Counted from the first letter of the stretch, positions 31,953 to 41,968 are shown. The stretch is DNA of 64,000 nt from Deinococcus sp. Leaf326 (GCF_001424185.1 NZ_LMOM01000021.1:294545-358544), one strand, 5' to 3'. Notes: generated from the letters alone by a model not told the origin. Numbers and translations are program-made.

Positions 31953-31958
31953 TATGCT
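31953..31958 (+). promoter_or_regulatory. Promoter -10 element of the leuS leader (TATGCT)
   Basis: TATGCT ends 6 nt before the leader-peptide ATG at 31965, so transcription is expected to start at or beside that ATG. Confidence 0.6.
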
Positions 31959-31964
31959 GGGCCC

Positions 31965-32006
31965 ATGATCCGCTCTGCGCTTACCACCCGGGGACGTCTC
32001 GCCTAG
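31965..32006 (+). CDS. Candidate leuS leader peptide
   Basis: A 13-residue frame reading MIRSALTTRGRLA then TAG, with two Leu codons (CTT at codon 6, CTC at codon 12). The start codon is placed exactly as in other leaderless genes here, and no Shine-Dalgarno sequence is present. The frame contains the sequence at 31988-31995 that can pair with the 5' arm of the following terminator. Translation is plausible but unproven, and the codon content is less telling than in the leuA and ilvB leaders. Confidence 0.55.
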   Translation: MIRSALTTRGRLA

Positions 32007-32062
32007 CCATTTATGGCCCGTGCGAGTGTCCCCGGCTGCGTGTAGGCCGGGGCTTTTCTTTT
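31988..32062 (+). promoter_or_regulatory. leuS attenuator (alternative hairpins and terminator)
   Basis: Two mutually exclusive pairings are visible. CCGGGGAC (31988-31995, inside the leader peptide) can pair with GTCCCCGG (32028-32035). Alternatively CCCCGGC (32030-32036) pairs with GCCGGGG (32046-32052), forming a terminator followed by CTTTTCTTTT. This is the architecture of an attenuator controlling leuS. No T-box sequence is seen. Which condition favours which hairpin is not clear from the codon positions. Confidence 0.65.
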
Positions 32063-32084
32063 GCCTTCAAGGAGCTGCCACCCC

Positions 32085-34583
<2,499 letters not shown>

Positions 34584-34636
34584 CCCCGCAATAAAACCCT
34601 GAAAACTTGTCCGCAATCAACTCTGGATAGATAAGA

Positions 34637-34670
34637 GTGCCCCCGGTTGGTAGATTCCAACCGGGGGCAC
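34637..34670. terminator. Strong hairpin downstream of leuS
   Basis: A perfect 14-bp stem (GTGCCCCCGGTTGG with CCAACCGGGGGCAC) around a 6-nt loop lies between the convergent leuS and the small acidic protein gene. The plus-strand tail is not U-rich; on the minus strand a T-rich stretch follows. Confidence 0.7.
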
Positions 34671-34698
34671 TGAGCGTTACAGGAAGGAATGCCCTGGC

Positions 34699-34905
34699 TC
34701 AGGCGTCTTTCTTCTGCTCGTCCTGCCCCTCGTAGAGAGCGGGATCGTTTGCGCCGTAGTGGACGGCACTTGTTCCGTCGACGGAAGCGTCCAGAGCGTC
34801 GGTTTCCTTGACGTCATTCGGTGGCTGGTAGACGGGATGGTCGGGGGTGACAGCTTCGCCGGTTTCGGTCATGGGTGCGACATCGGGCTGAGTTTCTTGG
34901 GTCAT
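34699..34905 (-). CDS. Small acidic hypothetical protein
   Basis: A 68-residue, strongly acidic and probably disordered protein (MTQETQPDVAPMTETGEAVT, then PDHPVYQPPNDVKETDALD), without Cys or hydrophobic core. The ATG at 34905 follows a GGGGGAGG-like stretch on the minus strand, offering a ribosome binding site. Composition resembles small stress-type proteins, but no family is recognised. Confidence 0.6.
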   Translation of the reverse strand: MTQETQPDVAPMTETGEAVTPDHPVYQPPNDVKETDALDASVDGTSAVHYGANDPALYEGQDEQKKDA

Positions 34906-35074
34906 GGCCCAGTCTCGGCAACTGGGGGAGGAAAGGAGGGGGAATTGGCTGAAGAGGGGTTTACCTGACGTCCGGTCGCTAGAGAGTGGATCTGCTCCAG
35001 CAGCACGCTTTGTGGAGCACCATGTCCAGCGCACGCCGGACGACCAGCGGTACGCCGCGAGCCGCTGGGTCGGC

Positions 35075-35256
35075 CTAAGCTTTCAGCGCTTCGTCGCGCG
35101 AGTAGCTCGAGGCCAGCGTGAACGGATTTCCAGCACGCTGAAGTCAGCCCCGTACTCCGGTTTGTAGCTCGTGCTCCGGTTCATATAGATCCGGGTGTAC
35201 CCCGCAGGTACGCGGTCCAGGGAGCGGGGATTCACCACAATCACCGAGGACGTCAC
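35075..35256 (-). pseudogene. Decayed DUF4326-type gene fragment
   Basis: From a GTG at 35256 with a GGAGGGGG site 7 nt upstream, the frame reads MTSSVIVVNPRSLDR, VPAGYTRIYMNRSTSYKPEY and GADFSVLE. At that point (near 35120) the family-like continuation GNPFTLASSYSRDEALKA is found in another frame, ending in TAG at 35075-35077, while the first frame drifts to a TGA at 35083. Segments of the form VVN, Y-R, GNPF and SRDEAL-A match the layout of DUF4326 proteins, which normally continue for another ~50 residues with Cys/His motifs. Here those are missing. I infer a frameshifted and truncated remnant. Confidence 0.55.
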
Positions 35257-35285
35257 TCTGAGACCCCCTCCGCCGGAGCAGTCCC

Positions 35286-35291
35286 TATGCT
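35286..35291 (+). promoter_or_regulatory. Leaderless-type -10 element (TATGCT)
   Basis: TATGCT ends 6 nt before the ATG at 35298. Confidence 0.5.
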
Positions 35292-35297
35292 CTGGTC

Positions 35298-35552
35298 ATG
35301 CGTCTGTCGTGGCCTTTGCAAGTCGTTCTGGGGTTGCTCCTGGGTGGAGTCCTCATTCTGTTGGATCAGGTTTGGCCTGGCACAGCTCTGCCTGCCTTCT
35401 TCTTGGTTATTGCGGCACAGTTCGCCTGGAAATGGCGTCAGGGTCAGCAGGCCGAGGCGCGAAGGGGATTGCTGGCCCTGCTGGTCCTGGGTCTGCTGGG
35501 CGTCATCCTGTTCAAGGGGGGAGACTACATCGAGGCGACACGCGGGTTCTGA
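35298..35552 (+). CDS. Small membrane protein, 84 residues
   Basis: Two to three hydrophobic segments (from LQVVLGLLLGGVLILL, LPAFFLVIAAQFAW and LLALLVLGLLGVILF) separated by a short basic loop KWRQGQQAEARRG. No family is recognised. Base composition is less GC-rich than the neighbours. A leaderless-type promoter precedes it. The ~150 nt following, up to the hairpin at 35706, show nothing further. Confidence 0.65.
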   Translation: MRLSWPLQVVLGLLLGGVLILLDQVWPGTALPAFFLVIAAQFAWKWRQGQQAEARRGLLALLVLGLLGVILFKGGDYIEATRGF

Positions 35553-35705
35553 GCCGCGTGCCTCCTTGGACTCAAGGCGATTGGTGCTACCTCCGGGGCA
35601 GGAAGTGATTCAGGGGTGAGTGTCGGGGAGTAGGGGAACGTCGATCAACGTCGTCGTAAAAGTTCAACTCTCCGCAGATCCCAAGGCTCCTTGAACAGAC
35701 GAAAA

Positions 35706-35743
35706 GTGCGCCGCCCAGTTCACTGAGGGCGGCGCACTATCTT
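35706..35743 (+). terminator. Terminator overlapping a leaderless promoter
   Basis: A perfect 11-bp stem (GTGCGCCGCCC with GGGCGGCGCAC, loop of 10 nt, 35706-35737) is followed by TATCTTTACGTT. It would end transcription from the small membrane protein gene. The bases right after it (TATCTT, 35738-35743) form a TANNNT element 6 nt before the next ATG, so the two signals abut. Confidence 0.6.
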
Positions 35744-35749
35744 TACGTT

Positions 35750-36070
35750 ATGGACAAAACCATCGTGTTCCGTTTTACGGCACCTGATCCGCTCAAATAC
35801 GAGGTGAAGGTGGCGGGCCAGACCACCGTGAAGCGCCGGAACTGGGACGGCGACAAACTGCTGGCATATCTGCAGGAGCATCTGCCGGGTGTATTCGAAG
35901 GGCGCTTTCCCGACTACGGCTTGCGGATCGAGCCGGCCAGAAAGCGCGACATCCTTCTGGAGGGCTGGAAACCCGAAAAGGAGCAGGGTGACGAGATCAA
36001 GGAAGCCTTCGACAGTCTGGTCGGTGAGGTACTGGAAGACATCGAGACCGAAGACTTCCTGCTGGACTGA
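35750..36070 (+). CDS. Hypothetical protein, 106 residues
   Basis: A soluble, charged protein with an N-terminal beta-rich part (MDKTIVFRFTAPDPLKYEVK) and a helical acidic C-terminus (EIKEAFDSLVGEVLEDIETE). No family is recognised. The start is supported by a TATCTT element 6 nt upstream. Confidence 0.65.
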   Translation: MDKTIVFRFTAPDPLKYEVKVAGQTTVKRRNWDGDKLLAYLQEHLPGVFEGRFPDYGLRIEPARKRDILLEGWKPEKEQGDEIKEAFDSLVGEVLEDIETEDFLLD

Positions 36071-36181
36071 TCACCGGAGGGGCTCGGCCGGACCCCCGGT
36101 AGGGGGAGACCCACTGGGATTGTGCCGCCCGCCGCGGTTCCAGTGGGGTATCCACCGAACTCATCGAGGGCCTGCGCGCAA

Positions 36182-36682
36182 ATGAGCGGTCATGACACGG
36201 TGGCAGATGCTATACGGAAGTCTATGTTGCCTCCGGAACAGCTGGGACTGTGGCGTCAGCTGCCGGGCGACGACCTCTGGCAGTTGTGGGCGCAGACGCG
36301 CACCATTGACCGGCAGCGTTTTGGCCCCAGGGCAGCGACCCTCCTGACGCTGCTCAACACCGGCCCCGTGCCCCTGCAGATCCGGGATCTGGAGGTGGAC
36401 TGGACCCCTGGTGGAGCGGTCCACTGGAAACGGCCGGGCCGCGTGGAGCCGGGAGCGTCCTGGACGCTGCTGGACACACGGAGTTTCGACGCCCTCGTCG
36501 CCCTGGCGCGGCAGCACGGCCGGCGCGGCTTCGGGCTTCAGGGCACCGTCCACCGCGTGACCGTGAATCTCGACGGGCCCCGCCCGGCCCGGCTGCCGTT
36601 CGAGGTGGCCTGGGGATTTGCGACCCCGAACTATGACCTGGGCTTTTTTCTGCCGGCGCTGGACGACCCGGACGCCAGCTGA
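36182..36682 (+). CDS. Hypothetical protein, 166 residues
   Basis: No family is recognised. The body reads as a beta-rich domain: LLTLLNTGPVPLQIRDLEVD, then WTPGGAVHWKRPGRVEPGAS, later VHRVTVNLDGPRPARLPFEV and a WGFATPNYDLGFF end. This resembles an immunoglobulin-like or C2-like fold, without transmembrane segments. The ATG at 36182 is preferred over an upstream GTG at 36122. Confidence 0.6.
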   Translation: MSGHDTVADAIRKSMLPPEQLGLWRQLPGDDLWQLWAQTRTIDRQRFGPRAATLLTLLNTGPVPLQIRDLEVDWTPGGAVHWKRPGRVEPGASWTLLDTRSFDALVALARQHGRRGFGLQGTVHRVTVNLDGPRPARLPFEVAWGFATPNYDLGFFLPALDDPDAS

Positions 36683-36715
36683 GGCGCCGTGAGCCGCCCA
36701 AGTCGGCCGCGTGGA

Positions 36716-37045
36716 TCAGGCCGAGGTCGAAAATTCCAGGTAGGTGCGCTCGAGGACCAGACGGCTGCCGACCACCTTCGGGTGCAGCTCGAAGTACGCC
36801 GTATTCAGCCAGTTGCGCCCAGAAATCACTGCGCTGCCGAAGCGGGGCCGGACAGTCACCATCACGACACCGTTGCCCTTGATCACCCAGTGAACCTCCA
36901 GGTGCTCGAGCGGATCGGTCATGTCCTGCATCTCCAGATTAAGAAGTCGCCCGCTGATCTCGGGGAGGGTGTTTCGGATCGTCGCCTGAACGTCTTCGGT
37001 GAAGGGCATGTTCCAGGTGTATTCCTGCGCGGGCGGCGCGACCAC
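36716..37045 (-). CDS. Hypothetical protein, ~109 residues
   Basis: A soluble alpha/beta protein with EDVQATIRNTLPEISGRLLN and WVIKGNGVVMVTVRPRFG segments; no family is recognised. The start is uncertain: GTG 37045 or ATG 37009. In-frame sequence upstream to about 37118 reads like a weak signal peptide (SFPVVCLASALAG) but has no start codon before a TAG, so the gene may have lost its 5' end. The rest of the gap to 37327 shows no feature. Confidence 0.5.
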   Translation of the reverse strand: MVAPPAQEYTWNMPFTEDVQATIRNTLPEISGRLLNLEMQDMTDPLEHLEVHWVIKGNGVVMVTVRPRFGSAVISGRNWLNTAYFELHPKVVGSRLVLERTYLEFSTSA

Positions 37046-37327
37046 TGGCCTTCCGGCCAGCGCACTGGCCAGACAGACGACTGGGAAGCTGGTCTCCAGG
37101 TCGGCCAGTCTCTTTTTCTAGGCCGCTCAGACTCTGGCCGCTGCGACCCTACATGCCTTCACGACCGAGCAGGGCCGTGCCACGCAATTGCACCTCCCGG
37201 ACGACGGGACTCGGCCCAGCCTGTCTTCGGTAAAGCGTTCCGGTGGAGACGCGGCCCACGCCGGTGGGATGAAGGGGCGCTCAACCCCGGAGCCGTGTCG
37301 CCGGGGGCGTGGGTCAGGGCTGGCCTT

Positions 37328-37333
37328 TAGGCT
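37328..37333 (+). promoter_or_regulatory. Leaderless-type -10 element (TAGGCT)
   Basis: TAGGCT ends 7 nt before the ATG at 37341. Confidence 0.45.
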
Positions 37334-37340
37334 GGCGGGT

Positions 37341-39308
37341 ATGGACATTCCGCGCGAGGTGCTCGACGAGACGCAGGCCCGTTACCTGAGGCGCGGCGAC
37401 GCCCGGCAGTCGTGCCGCGCCCGGCTGGAGGAGGGGGGACCCCTGGCTGCCGACACCCCGGCGCGCGCCGAGGCCCGCCTGACCCGCCTGGGCGTACCGC
37501 TGCCCGAGGCCCAGGCGGTAGTAGAGGGCCAGGCCGACGCCCAGGCCGTCGCTGCGCGCCTGAGCGAAGATGCCCGGCTGGGGCTCGAGCGGGTGCTGGG
37601 TGCCAACGACCTCGTGGGCGTCGCTTACCTCGACTTGGCGCGCGCGGCCTCACGGGCGGTGGGACGGGTGGTGCTGCGGGACGCGCGGGGGCGCACCGTG
37701 GGCTACGGCACCGGCTGGCTGTGCAGTTCCCGGCTGCTGCTCACCAACCACCACGTGCTCGAGTCGGCGGCCGCTGCCCGCAGCGCCGCCGTTCAGTTCG
37801 GCTACGAGATCGGCAGTAATGGCGCGCTACAGGCGGGCACCGAGCTCGCACTGGACCCGGACACCCTCTTTCTGACCTCGGCGGAGCTCGACTACGCGCT
37901 CGTGGCCGTGCGCGGCGACACCTCGGCCTACGGGTGGCTGCCCCTGCTCGCGGCCCAGGGCAAGGTGCTGGTGGGCGAGGCCCTGAGCATCGTGCAGCAT
38001 CCGGGCGGCGAGCCCAAGCAGATCGCGCTGCGCGAAAACCGCCTCGTGGACCTGCTGCCCGACTTTCTGCACTACGAGACCGACACCGCGCCCGGCTCCA
38101 GCGGCAGCCCGGTCTTCAACGATGCCTGGGAGGTCGTGGCGCTGCACCACAGCGGCGTGCCCCGCCGCGACGCCCAGGGCCGCGTGCTGCGCCGCGACGG
38201 GCAGCCGGTGGCTCCCGGCGACTCCGACACCCTCATCGATTGGGTCGCCAACGAGGGCGTGCGTGTCAGCCGGCTCGTCGAGGACCTGCGCGCCCGGCCC
38301 GAGACTTCGGCCCCCCCGACGGCGGCCCTGCTCGCCGAGCTGCTGGCCGGCGAGCGCCCGGCACCCGCCGAGGTCGCCGCAGCCGGAGGCGCGGTGCTCG
38401 ATCTGGGGACCCTGAATCTGGAGGGCCTGACGCCGGCCGCCGACGGCACCCTGAGCCTGCCGGCTACAGTGCGCCTGCGGCTGGGGAGCACCGAGGCGGC
38501 CCGTCCTGTTTCCGTGCCCACGGCCCCGCCGGCGGCCGGGAGCCGCCCCTACCTCGACCCGCAGGACGAGGTGGCGGCGCAGGCCTACTACGCGGACCTC
38601 GAGCCGGGCCTCTCGCCCCAGGCCCGCTTCGTGGCGCTGTCAGCGTTGCTGGCCCGCACGCACACGCACCCGCGCGGGTACGATCCCAAGGACGAGGTGT
38701 ATCCCTGGGTGGACCTGTGGCCCGACGGCCGGCTGCGCAGCCTCTACAGCGCCCGGGAACATGCTCCCGAAGAACTGGTCGCCGCCGACCGCGCCGCCGA
38801 GGCCCGCCGCCTGACCCTGGCCGCGCGCGAGGGTCTGGACGCCGGCGCACTGGAGGAGGCGCTGCCTTACAACTGTGAACACGTCGTGCCGCAGAGCTGG
38901 TTCGCCAAGCGTGAGCCGATGCGCGGCGACCTGCACCACCTGTTCTCCTGCGAGCCGGACTGCAACAGCTTCCGGGGAAACACACCCTATTTCGACTTCC
39001 CGGACTACGGCGAGGCGCTGCGCTCGGACTGTGGGCGGCGCGAGCCCGGCGAGTTCGAGCCTGCGCACGGCAAGGGCGCGGCGGCGCGGGCCACCCTGTA
39101 CTTCCTGCTGCGCTACCCCGGCGTGGTGAGGCAGTACGGCGAGGCCGCGCTGGGGGTGCTGCTGGCCTGGCACGCCGCGCAGCCCCCGGGCGACTGGGAG
39201 CGTCACCGCAATGCGGCGATCTATGCGCGCCAGGGCAACCGCAATCCCCTCATTGATCACCCCGAATGGGCCGCCGAGATCGCCTTTACGGAGGGCCTGG
39301 GCCGCTGA
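37341..39308 (+). CDS. Trypsin-like serine protease fused to endonuclease I
   Basis: A 655-residue two-enzyme protein. After ~90 helical residues and a linker, a trypsin-like domain spans about 105-315. Its triad is visible as His138 in LTNHHVLE, Asp184 in ELDYALVAV and Ser254 in PGSSGSPV. A Pro/Ala-rich linker (~320-405) leads to a C-terminal endonuclease I (HNH-like) domain. This has NCEHVVPQSWF (His514) and GDLHHLF (from Asp530), then CNSFRGNTPYFDF and the family end FEP-GKGAAARATLYFLLRYPG. No signal peptide is seen, so it is predicted cytoplasmic. Regulated proteolysis of the nuclease or a partner would suit a defence or damage-response role, but that is inference. Confidence 0.88.
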   Translation: MDIPREVLDETQARYLRRGDARQSCRARLEEGGPLAADTPARAEARLTRLGVPLPEAQAVVEGQADAQAVAARLSEDARLGLERVLGANDLVGVAYLDLARAASRAVGRVVLRDARGRTVGYGTGWLCSSRLLLTNHHVLESAAAARSAAVQFGYEIGSNGALQAGTELALDPDTLFLTSAELDYALVAVRGDTSAYGWLPLLAAQGKVLVGEALSIVQHPGGEPKQIALRENRLVDLLPDFLHYETDTAPGSSGSPVFNDAWEVVALHHSGVPRRDAQGRVLRRDGQPVAPGDSDTLIDWVANEGVRVSRLVEDLRARPETSAPPTAALLAELLAGERPAPAEVAAAGGAVLDLGTLNLEGLTPAADGTLSLPATVRLRLGSTEAARPVSVPTAPPAAGSRPYLDPQDEVAAQAYYADLEPGLSPQARFVALSALLARTHTHPRGYDPKDEVYPWVDLWPDGRLRSLYSAREHAPEELVAADRAAEARRLTLAAREGLDAGALEEALPYNCEHVVPQSWFAKREPMRGDLHHLFSCEPDCNSFRGNTPYFDFPDYGEALRSDCGRREPGEFEPAHGKGAAARATLYFLLRYPGVVRQYGEAALGVLLAWHAAQPPGDWERHRNAAIYARQGNRNPLIDHPEWAAEIAFTEGLGR

Positions 39309-39327
39309 GGCGCGCGGGGCGCAGGGG

Positions 39328-39333
39328 TACACT
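39328..39333 (+). promoter_or_regulatory. Leaderless-type -10 element (TACACT)
   Basis: TACACT ends 6 nt before the ATG at 39340. Confidence 0.5.
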
Positions 39334-39339
39334 GGCGGC

Positions 39340-39867
39340 ATGACCACCCTGCAAGACCCGGCCGGCCTACGCGCGCTGGGGGCCACCCCCGACGAGGCGC
39401 GCGCGCGCCTGTCCAAAGAACTCGACCGCCTCGAAGCCCACCTGCGGACCCGGCAGGCCGATTGGTCGCGCGCCCAGCCGGGCCGTGACTGGTCGCCTGC
39501 CCAGGACGCCGAACATATCGTCCTGATCGACGGCAGCATCGCCCGCCTGCTGGCGCTGCTGCTCTCGGATCGGGAGCTGACGCCTACGGCGCAGGTTCCC
39601 GGTGTCCTCAAGGACGGCAAACGTCAGGCGCCGCCCTTCACCGTGCCGAGCGCCGAGGGTCTGGCCTGGGATTCCTGGGAGACGCGCTGGGCCGAGCACC
39701 GTGCCGCGCTGGAGAGTGTCGCGGCCCGCGTGCGCGAGACGCCGGGCCGGACCATGTGGCATCCCTTCTTCGGTGAACTGGACGCTCTCGACTGGTTGCG
39801 GATGTTGGCCGGTCACGTCCGGGGGCACCGCGTCGCCCTCGAGCAGAGTGCGGCGGCCGGCGTATGA
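39340..39867 (+). CDS. DinB-like four-helix protein
   Basis: A 175-residue protein of the DinB/YfiT type, a four-helix bundle with a metal site usually built of three histidines. Candidate ligands are in QDAEHIVLIDG and in the C-terminal LAGHVRGHRVAL. Members in Deinococcus are numerous and often stress-associated; some are thiol-dependent transferases. The stop overlaps the next gene by 4 nt, so they are translationally coupled. Confidence 0.82.
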   Translation: MTTLQDPAGLRALGATPDEARARLSKELDRLEAHLRTRQADWSRAQPGRDWSPAQDAEHIVLIDGSIARLLALLLSDRELTPTAQVPGVLKDGKRQAPPFTVPSAEGLAWDSWETRWAEHRAALESVAARVRETPGRTMWHPFFGELDALDWLRMLAGHVRGHRVALEQSAAAGV

Positions 39868-40304
39868 GCGCGCCCAGTACCGAGACCCAGAAGGGGACCC
39901 GTGGGTTTGAGCTCGACATCCACCTGAGCTTCAGTCGGCCGCTGCCCGAAACCGAGGCCCGCGCAGCGCTGCTGGCCTTCGACGGGTTCCGGGTGGACCT
40001 GTACCGTCCCCACCCCGCCCCCACCCGCCCGCGCAGCGAGCCGCTGCCCGAGGTGCCGGCCGGTGAACCCGAGGTGCCCTCGGCCCGCCTGACCGGCCCG
40101 TTGCGCGACCCCGAGGCCGTGCGTGCGGGCCTCGCCGCGCTGCTCGGCGGCCCCGCCCGCTACGCCGAGGTGGGCCTGCGGGGCCTGCTGCGCAGCGCCG
40201 AGGGTGTCCCCGACTGGATGCCCTGGCGGCGTAACGTCGTGCTGGCGCGGAAGGACACCGCCCGCGTGGCCTTTGAGGAGGGCGTCAAGTACGTCCTGGA
40301 ATAA
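39864..40304 (+). CDS. Hypothetical protein, 146 residues
   Basis: No family is recognised. The sequence begins with a polar tail then FELDIHLSFSRPLPETEARA, an alpha/beta fold with a Pro-rich centre, and ends RKDTARVAFEEGVKYVLE. It is coupled to the DinB-like gene (ATGA overlap). Confidence 0.65.
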   Translation: MSAPSTETQKGTRGFELDIHLSFSRPLPETEARAALLAFDGFRVDLYRPHPAPTRPRSEPLPEVPAGEPEVPSARLTGPLRDPEAVRAGLAALLGGPARYAEVGLRGLLRSAEGVPDWMPWRRNVVLARKDTARVAFEEGVKYVLE

Positions 40305-40313
40305 AAAGGATCC

Positions 40314-40362
40314 GAAGCGGCGCGCGGTGCTCCCGGACATGGGGAGCACCGCGCGCCGCTTC
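40314..40362. terminator. Long bidirectional terminator
   Basis: A perfect 21-bp stem (40314-40334 with 40342-40362, 7-nt loop) lies between two convergent genes. On its left side TAAAAAGGATCC provides a T-run for the minus-strand transcript. Confidence 0.8.
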
Positions 40363-40367
40363 GCCTC

Positions 40368-40676
40368 TCAGGCGCTCAGGGGCAGGACCAGGGCGCGGGC
40401 CTTCTCGCCTTCTTCGCGGGGGTGCAGCACCAGCACCAGCAGCTCGGCGTCGGGGCGGATCAGGTAGGGCAGCGCGCTGTGCGACAGGGCGCGCACGGCG
40501 GCGCGGGCCTGCGCCTGTGTGCCGCTTGGGGCCGGCCAGACGGGGGCATGCAGGTTTCTCAGCACGAGCACGACCCGCCCGCCCCCCGTGCTCGCCCAGA
40601 TGTCCACCTCGGCCGCGCGGTCCACGCCCTGGCTGTCCCGGTATTCGATCTCGTGCGCTTTACGGAGTAACTGCAT
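40368..40676 (-). CDS. Hypothetical protein, 102 residues
   Basis: An alpha/beta protein with HEIEYRDSQGVDRAAEVDIW, then GGRVVLVLRNLHAP and a C-terminal ELLVLVLHPREEGEKARALV. No family is recognised. ATG 40676 was chosen; an in-frame GTG at 40760 would add 28 residues, but third-position GC there is low, so it is probably not coding. Confidence 0.6.
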   Translation of the reverse strand: MQLLRKAHEIEYRDSQGVDRAAEVDIWASTGGGRVVLVLRNLHAPVWPAPSGTQAQARAAVRALSHSALPYLIRPDAELLVLVLHPREEGEKARALVLPLSA

Positions 40677-40839
40677 AGCCTGTAGATCCACTCTCCCGCA
40701 GCGACCGGCCGAAGAGGGCCGTCCCTGGTGTGTGACTTCGATTTGGTGTTCGTCCGACACCTTACCCTAAACCGTGCCCGGAGGGCCTTTGTCCCCGGTC
40801 GGGAAGGCTGCCCCCAGCGGGGTGGCCCACCGCTCCGGG

Positions 40840-40887
40840 CCGGCTTGACCCTCTCAGGCCGGGTGCGGGCTGAGAGGGTCAAGCCGG
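40840..40887. repeat. 18-bp perfect inverted repeat in a 254-nt intergenic gap
   Basis: CCGGCTTGACCCTCTCAG (40840-40857) and its exact reverse complement (40870-40887) are separated by 12 nt. It lies between two minus-strand genes. It could act as a terminator for the upstream gene (stop at 40931), though no U-tract follows, or as a structured RNA or binding site. No other feature is seen in 40677-40930. Confidence 0.5.
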
Positions 40888-40930
40888 ATCTGGGCCGGCA
40901 TTGTGTAAGGCGGCGAACAAAAACCCGGCC

Positions 40931-41845
40931 TCAGCGGCCCTCGCGCACGTCCTCGAGAAGCTGGCGCGCCAGGTCGACGGCCGCCGGTCCCAGGGGGGAG
41001 AGGGTCACGCCGAGCAGGATGCCGAGCTTGTCGCGCCGCGCGCTGCTGAGATACGCCCAGCGTTCCAGATCGGTGCGGTGCAGCCGGGCCGTCTCGTCAC
41101 GCAGCAGGCGCACTGCGCCGTCGTAGTACCCGCTCTGGAAGGCGGCGCGGGCACGCCGCTCCTGCTCGATCAGGCCCAGGCCGCGCGTGGCGAGCAGGGC
41201 GCGCCGGGCCTCGGCCTCACCGCCGAAGCCGTAGAGGTTCTCTAACCGGTAGACCGCTTTGGGAAAGCGCAGGCCCGCCACCGCCCGCCACGCGTGGGGC
41301 AGCCGGATCTCGAACTCGGCCCAGGCGTGCAGGCGCGTGAGCAGCGCGGGATACAGCAGGTCCAGCGCTACCCGCCGGGCGTCGGCCAGGGCGAGCAGGG
41401 GCTGCCCCCCGCCCGACTGCACCCCCTCGGCGGCGTTCAGGGCGTCCTCGGCCTGCAGGGTCAGGTCGCTGCGGTAGGCGGCGAGCTGCGCGGCGCTGAG
41501 GTTCCACAGCGTGCGCTGGATACGCCCGTAGAACCCGGTCGGGTCATACACCACCCGGCTGGTCGCCAGCAGCGCGAGCGGGGCCTGCTGCCGGGCCAGG
41601 TCCCAGTCGCGCCACGCTTCGAGCTGCTCGTAGGGAAAGCGCTCCAGGCGCACCCCGCCGCGCATTTCCGTCTGGGCCGAGAGCAGCCCCCGCTCGAAGG
41701 TCAGGAAGGTGGGCTGGCTGCCCGCCCAGGCGTAATCGGTGCCGTAACTGCCCGCCTGCGCCACCGCGCGCACCTTGCGGTCCCCCGACAGGCGTTCCCC
41801 CAACCGTTCGGGCGTCATCTTCTGTTCTGTTTTGGCCTCCGGCAC
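40931..41845 (-). CDS. Hypothetical protein, 304 residues
   Basis: A mostly helical protein. The N-terminal part [20 protein letters not shown], followed by a predicted strand, has a faint resemblance to nucleotidyltransferase entry loops, but no convincing catalytic Asp pair follows. The C-terminal half has repeated Arg-rich helices ([20 protein letters not shown]). The start is GTG at 41845 with GGAGGAAGGG upstream. A TATCCT-like or TATGCT element on the minus strand near 41870 gives a short 5' leader. Function unknown. Confidence 0.65.
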   Translation of the reverse strand: MPEAKTEQKMTPERLGERLSGDRKVRAVAQAGSYGTDYAWAGSQPTFLTFERGLLSAQTEMRGGVRLERFPYEQLEAWRDWDLARQQAPLALLATSRVVYDPTGFYGRIQRTLWNLSAAQLAAYRSDLTLQAEDALNAAEGVQSGGGQPLLALADARRVALDLLYPALLTRLHAWAEFEIRLPHAWRAVAGLRFPKAVYRLENLYGFGGEAEARRALLATRGLGLIEQERRARAAFQSGYYDGAVRLLRDETARLHRTDLERWAYLSSARRDKLGILLGVTLSPLGPAAVDLARQLLEDVREGR

Positions 41846-41905
41846 GTCGTTTCCCTTCCTCCGCCCCCAGCATAGAGGGTCCGGCCCCGCGGCGGCCGCG
41901 GCGCA

Positions 41906-41945
41906 CGTGAAGCTGACCCGGAATCACATTGTCATCAGCTTCACG
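41906..41945. promoter_or_regulatory. Operator-like inverted repeat between divergent genes
   Basis: CGTGAAGCTGA (41906-41916) and TCAGCTTCACG (41935-41945) are perfect 11-bp inverted half-sites separated by 18 nt. They lie between two divergent genes and overlap the region just upstream of the TAGAAT promoter element (41956-41961) of the plus-strand gene. Confidence 0.45.
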
Positions 41946-41968
41946 CTTGGGACCCTAGAATGCACGCC

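Noticed and set aside
31959..32084. T-box riboswitch upstream of leuS
   Set aside because: The leader is only ~120 nt and shows no T-box consensus or specifier-loop layout; a short frame plus alternative hairpins fits better.
36689..37330. Plus-strand open frame overlapping the 109-residue gene
   Set aside because: Its translation is Arg/Gly/Asp-rich without fold-like pattern, while the minus-strand frame has clear alternating hydrophobic structure.
37188..37340. 51-codon upstream extension of the protease-nuclease gene
   Set aside because: ATG 37341 has a TAGGCT element 7 nt upstream, and the extension lacks coding character.
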